From positions 42,614 to 106,613 of the forward strand of contig NZ_JQBH01000004.1 in assembly GCF_001438695.1 (NCBI RefSeq): a stretch of 64,000 nt of DNA, in the 5' to 3' direction. A program made the translations under genes and the position numbers. Below the pieces are notes generated by a model. It saw only the letters and a list, made by a program, of their open reading frames with translations. It searched no databases and was not told the origin of the DNA. The DNA comes from Fructobacillus fructosus KCTC 3544. GTDB taxonomy: Bacteria; Bacillota; Bacilli; Lactobacillales; Lactobacillaceae. Shown here in pieces: positions 61,309 through 64,000 of this stretch (positions are counted from its first letter, which is position 1; every line of letters starts with the position of its first letter).

Positions 61309-62442
61309 TTATTCTAGTTTTGGGACGATACCATCAAGGACGCTTGCTGTTTTTTCGCTGGCCTCTTTGGTTACTTCGCTATAAATATCTAGCGTTATTG
61401 AGGCGTCAGCATGACCTAGATAGGTTTGGGCTTGTTTAACGGTTGCACCACGTTCAAGGGCAAGCGTTGCCCATGTATGACGTAAGCCGTGAGGGGTTAT
61501 CCCTTCAGCCACGTTGTAGCGTTTCTTAACGTCATCCATCCACTTCCTAGGTCTGGTTGGTTGTACAAAATGGCCTTCAGTATTAAAAACAAAGTCATTT
61601 GGCTCTTTATAACTACTTTCATCATAGTAGCTGGCTAGTACCCTGACCATGTCGGAAGCTATCTTAATTGTTCGATAGCTTGCTGACGACTTTGGTTCTT
61701 TCAAATACCCTACACCGTGTAGCCCACGCCCTATAGCTTGTTCAATCGTTATATAGCCACCATCAAAGTCTACATGCTTCCACTGTAGAGCAATTAGCTC
61801 CTCTGACCTCATACCAGTGAAAGCGGCCAGCCTAAGCAAAACATAAGCCTGCCTGTTAATCTGGCAATATTGGCTATCCAGCACCTCAACAAACCGCCTA
61901 AACTCTTCAAGGTTCATGGCCTTCTTTTTCTTCTTGGTTCGTTTCTCTCGTGGGAAAACAACTTTGGTAAAAGGGTCTACTGCTATCATATCCATACGTA
62001 CGGCCATATCTACCACCTTACGAAAGTATAGCACCGGCTTTTTATACTTGATAAGTTTGGCCTGCATTGTGGTAAGATACTTCTGTAAAGCTATAGGGGT
62101 GATCTCATCTACTGGAGTATTACCCCATACAGGTAAAATGTGTATATCAAAGTAGCTTAGCACTTTGTTAAGCGAGCTTTCTTCTACAGTGCTTTGGTAG
62201 CCATCTAACCAAAGTTCATAGAGTGCCTTGACCGTTAGAACGGCCGGGTGATCTTTTTTGTTGTACTCGCTTTCTCCAGCCTTAAAAAGCACTGTCTCAT
62301 TATTAAACCAGTCTCTTGCAACCTTTCGGGATAAGAAACCACGCTTTTTGACTCTTGCTCTCGTACCGTCAGGATGTTTACCAAGATACCCTATTACCTC
62401 CCAAGTCTTCCCGTCCTTTGTATTCAATTCTTTTAATTGCAT
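61309..62442 (-). CDS. int: Tyrosine integrase of the integrated element
   Basis: 377 residues, ATG behind GGAGGTAAACA. N-terminal arm-binding domain (KTWEVIGYLGKHPDGTRARVKKRGF), core-binding helices, catalytic domain with Arg in FTGMRSEELIALQWKHV, HGLRHTWATLALERG and LGHADASITLDIYSEV with the nucleophile Tyr. Phage/ICE integrase. It is the outermost gene of the element. Confidence 0.95.
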   Translation of the reverse strand: MQLKELNTKDGKTWEVIGYLGKHPDGTRARVKKRGFLSRKVARDWFNNETVLFKAGESEYNKKDHPAVLTVKALYELWLDGYQSTVEESSLNKVLSYFDIHILPVWGNTPVDEITPIALQKYLTTMQAKLIKYKKPVLYFRKVVDMAVRMDMIAVDPFTKVVFPREKRTKKKKKAMNLEEFRRFVEVLDSQYCQINRQAYVLLRLAAFTGMRSEELIALQWKHVDFDGGYITIEQAIGRGLHGVGYLKEPKSSASYRTIKIASDMVRVLASYYDESSYKEPNDFVFNTEGHFVQPTRPRKWMDDVKKRYNVAEGITPHGLRHTWATLALERGATVKQAQTYLGHADASITLDIYSEVTKEASEKTASVLDGIVPKLE

Positions 62443-62486
62443 TGTTTACCTCCGATAGCGGGGATGCTATCAAAACAAGCAAAATA

Positions 62487-62534
62487 AAAGGCGTTGAAAG
62501 CTATAGCAATCCATAGACATTCAACACCTTTATA
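62487..62534 (-). terminator. Terminator after the 115-residue membrane protein gene
   Basis: AAAGGCGTTGAA and TTCAACACCTTT pair with one mismatch (62487-62532), upper hairpin CTATAG/CATAG; T-rich run on the minus strand. Confidence 0.72.
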
Positions 62535-62566
62535 TATTGCCACACCATCCCCCACTAGTACATAGC

Positions 62567-62914
62567 CTAATTACTCATGCTATAAATACGTTCAGCTTCT
62601 TCAAGTTCTTCATCCGCAACTTTTAACCGTGCTTTGCGTATTTGCTGACGATCATAGATAGCCCACGCCTCTGCTTCTGTGAGGCTCTTCTGTGTTTTGT
62701 CGCCGTTACTTAATCTGTCCACGTCATACCCCAACTGATTGAGTAAGTCTTGAAACGTTTCCGACTCTTCTTCAGCATAGATTGCTTTAGTTTCGTGTAG
62801 CTTGGCATAGTATTGATAGTTAACCACTCCTTGATATAACTTATTCATTTGCCACTTTTGGCAAATGATAAGGCCAGCCATTACCAGTAGTAAAATTGCT
62901 ATAAAAATGTTCAT
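62567..62914 (-). CDS. Hypothetical N-terminally anchored protein of the element
   Basis: 115 residues. One membrane helix at residues 3-19 (IFIAILLLVMAGLIICQ), then a charged helical domain with YYAKLHETKAIYAEEE and a coiled-coil-like end RKARLKVADEELEEAERIY. No family recognised. Such short anchored proteins near integrase genes are often immunity or superinfection-exclusion factors, a guess from context only. Confidence 0.6.
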   Translation of the reverse strand: MNIFIAILLLVMAGLIICQKWQMNKLYQGVVNYQYYAKLHETKAIYAEEESETFQDLLNQLGYDVDRLSNGDKTQKSLTEAEAWAIYDRQQIRKARLKVADEELEEAERIYSMSN

Positions 62915-62929
62915 CGTATTCCTTTTTTG

Positions 62930-63370
62930 TTCGTGCCATCTTGTGCCTAAATTGTGCCATGTTAAAAACCACTTTATCCATTGGGGCTGTAAGCATAACG
63001 GGCATTCTGTGCCAAAAATGCCAGTTTTTTCTCACTACTCCGCTCTATATAGGGGTTATTTTTTTCCCTTTTATACTCTCTTCTCTTTCTTCTTAGCTCT
63101 CAAAGTACTCAAATACTGGAACAAATGGAATAAAATAGTTAAATAACTAGAGCCACAAGGGTTTTCAGGATTTCCATTTTGACACACGTTTGGAACAAAA
63201 CCCAGTCTTAAGCCATTTCATATGGCACAGTTTTGGCACAAAATACTGTTTAAGTGTACTTTTCAAGGTCTAATCCAATAAAAGACCATTGCGGGTTGTT
63301 TGAGTCCCCCTCTGGGTGTAGGCGTGATTTTGCCGAAAAGTACCCTTTTTGTTCCACCTTTGTTCCAAAA
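62930..63370. repeat. Iteron cluster TTTGTKCCA, candidate replication origin
   Basis: Ten copies: plus orientation at 62933, 62941, 62952, 63007, 63348, 63359; minus orientation at 63118, 63191, 63223, 63234 (as TGGMACAAA). Neighbouring copies are 10-11 bp apart, one helical turn. They flank an AT-rich core with no credible gene (62960-63190). The last two lie inside the helicase coding end. Confidence 0.6.
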
Positions 63371-64000
63371 CTCTTCTTATTCATTTTTGACTCAATACCG
63401 TTATCAATTAGCCAATCACGGAAGCGGGCAAATGCTACCGTTTTAGAAACACCACCCGTATATCCCTCTGGAGTTTCCTTTCGTGCTTCTAGTAAGAAAG
63501 AGCTAACTAAGTCCTGACTGTTTGCCCAGTCCTTTGTGGTTTCTTCTATCTCATTACTGACCGTTAGCTTCATGTTGGCCTTGGCTTCTTGGAAGGCCGT
63601 AATGCACTCAATGGCAAAGCCCCCTAGCTCTTTAAGCGCCCCTTTTTCATTCCACAAGGTCGCCCGGTGCTTGGCCTCTTTCGGGTTGTCTCGCACTTTA
63701 GGGGCAACTACTGGCACTAGGTGCATGCGTTGGACTAAGGCAGAACTGACCGATAACTTAGGTTTGTTGTTGCTGGCAAAGATGAGCAAGGCGTACAGCT
63801 CCACACTGATAGAATTAGCACCTTTACCCTCAACTTCTACCAAGTCGCCCCCTGACAGCGTCTTAAGTGCGTCTGGCATGTCGATACGGGTGTCGGGTAT
63901 GTCTAGGTGGATATTAGCTAACTTGTTAATCAGGTCAACCGTTCCAAAGCGGGCGCTCTTGCCATTGCTACCGGTCAGCGTGTCGATGTCTTTGGCTGTA
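63250..64000 (-). CDS. P4/D5-type replication helicase, C-terminal part (5' end outside window)
   Basis: The frame is open to the right edge, so the gene begins beyond it. The visible part has GSNGKSARFGTVDLINKLANIHLD, LKTLSGGDLVEVEGKG and the SF3 motif C strand LLIFASNNKPKLS, then an arginine-rich turn QRMHLVPV, and a C-terminal winged-helix region (KTVAFARFRDWLIDNGIE). This is the primase-helicase of phages and satellites. Its stop is next to the iteron cluster. Confidence 0.85.
   Translation of the reverse strand, partial: TAKDIDTLTGSNGKSARFGTVDLINKLANIHLDIPDTRIDMPDALKTLSGGDLVEVEGKGANSISVELYALLIFASNNKPKLSVSSALVQRMHLVPVVAPKVRDNPKEAKHRATLWNEKGALKELGGFAIECITAFQEAKANMKLTVSNEIEETTKDWANSQDLVSSFLLEARKETPEGYTGGVSKTVAFARFRDWLIDNGIESKMNKKSFGTKVEQKGYFSAKSRLHPEGDSNNPQWSFIGLDLEKYT

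Noticed and set aside
62841..63035. 64-residue minus-strand frame in the iteron gap.
   Set aside because: Overlaps the 115-residue gene, starts with GTG without a ribosome-binding site and reads through the iterons.
62865..63146. 93-residue plus-strand frame in the iteron gap.
   Set aside because: Antisense to a better gene, Phe/Cys-rich composition and no ribosome-binding site.
1..64000. CRISPR arrays, insertion sequences, rRNA operons.
   Set aside because: No regularly spaced direct repeats of CRISPR size, no transposase frame and no rRNA sequence were seen. No complete tRNA was found either.

Overview
The window looks like a low-to-mid GC Firmicute chromosome from the family Lactobacillaceae, most plausibly the Leuconostoc/Fructobacillus/Weissella side. 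The reasons are the housekeeping order rpsU-yqeY-cvfB-xerD-ribT-scpA-scpB-rluB and hup-der-rpsA-cmk-lysM-ribU, DUF1129 and DUF915 proteins, an H2O-forming-type NADH oxidase, thiamine and riboflavin uptake under riboswitches, and a hisS-aspS pair behind a T-box. Genus is not settled by the sequence. Most genes lie on the minus strand.

Layout: 1-2.2 kb, the 3' end of a UvrA-like ATPase and a DUF1003 membrane protein. 2.2-7.8 kb, a redox/aldehyde-type regulon: a MerR regulator, a minus-strand operon (SDR, aldo/keto reductase, DUF2255, surface hydrolase) and a second one (carboxymuconolactone decarboxylase-like, cupin, zinc alcohol dehydrogenase). Both are preceded by the same 18-bp palindrome inside a 19-bp promoter spacer. 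7.8-13.3 kb, a NarL-type two-component system, an MMPL exporter, and a PadR/DUF1129 pair. 13.4-18.9 kb, amino-acid scavenging: an NLPA binding protein plus M20 deacylase and two tandem BrnQ carriers. Each of these three units is preceded by a short leader peptide rich in one amino acid (Cys, Ile, Val) and by mutually exclusive hairpins ending in a terminator. 18.9-27.2 kb, thiamine: thiT and ykoEDC-tenA-thiDE-thiM, each behind a TPP riboswitch. 27.3-36.3 kb, a MarR regulator, tandem organophosphate-type MFS carriers with cre sites, proC, an amino-acid permease with divergent LysR, a DUF308 protein and nox. 36.3-46.9 kb, the conserved housekeeping block. 47-60 kb, transporters, a MarR/YczE/ElaA cluster with shared palindromic operators, yitT, hisS-aspS, an anion permease, a DNA glycosylase-amidohydrolase pair, PEBP, azlCD and a Gly-rich Tim44-like surface protein.

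60.2-64 kb is accessory. It holds three sub-100-nt peptide genes or remnants, a guanidinium-type SMR exporter, and a tRNA/tmRNA 3'-end-like att half-site. Then begins an integrated element that runs off the right edge, with integrase, a small membrane protein, an AT-rich gap flanked by about ten TTTGTKCCA-type iterons, and the 3' end of a P4/D5-type helicase. That layout resembles a phage-satellite (PICI-like) island as much as a prophage.

The most notable system is the trio of leader-peptide attenuators at 15.4-18.9 kb. The two brnQ paralogues carry 18-residue leaders of the same plan in which Ile runs in one are replaced by Val runs in the other. This suggests that duplicate carriers were separated into isoleucine-sensing and valine-sensing control. 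A Cys-Cys-Cys leader precedes the neighbouring NLPA/M20 operon and points to cysteine or N-acyl-cysteine scavenging.
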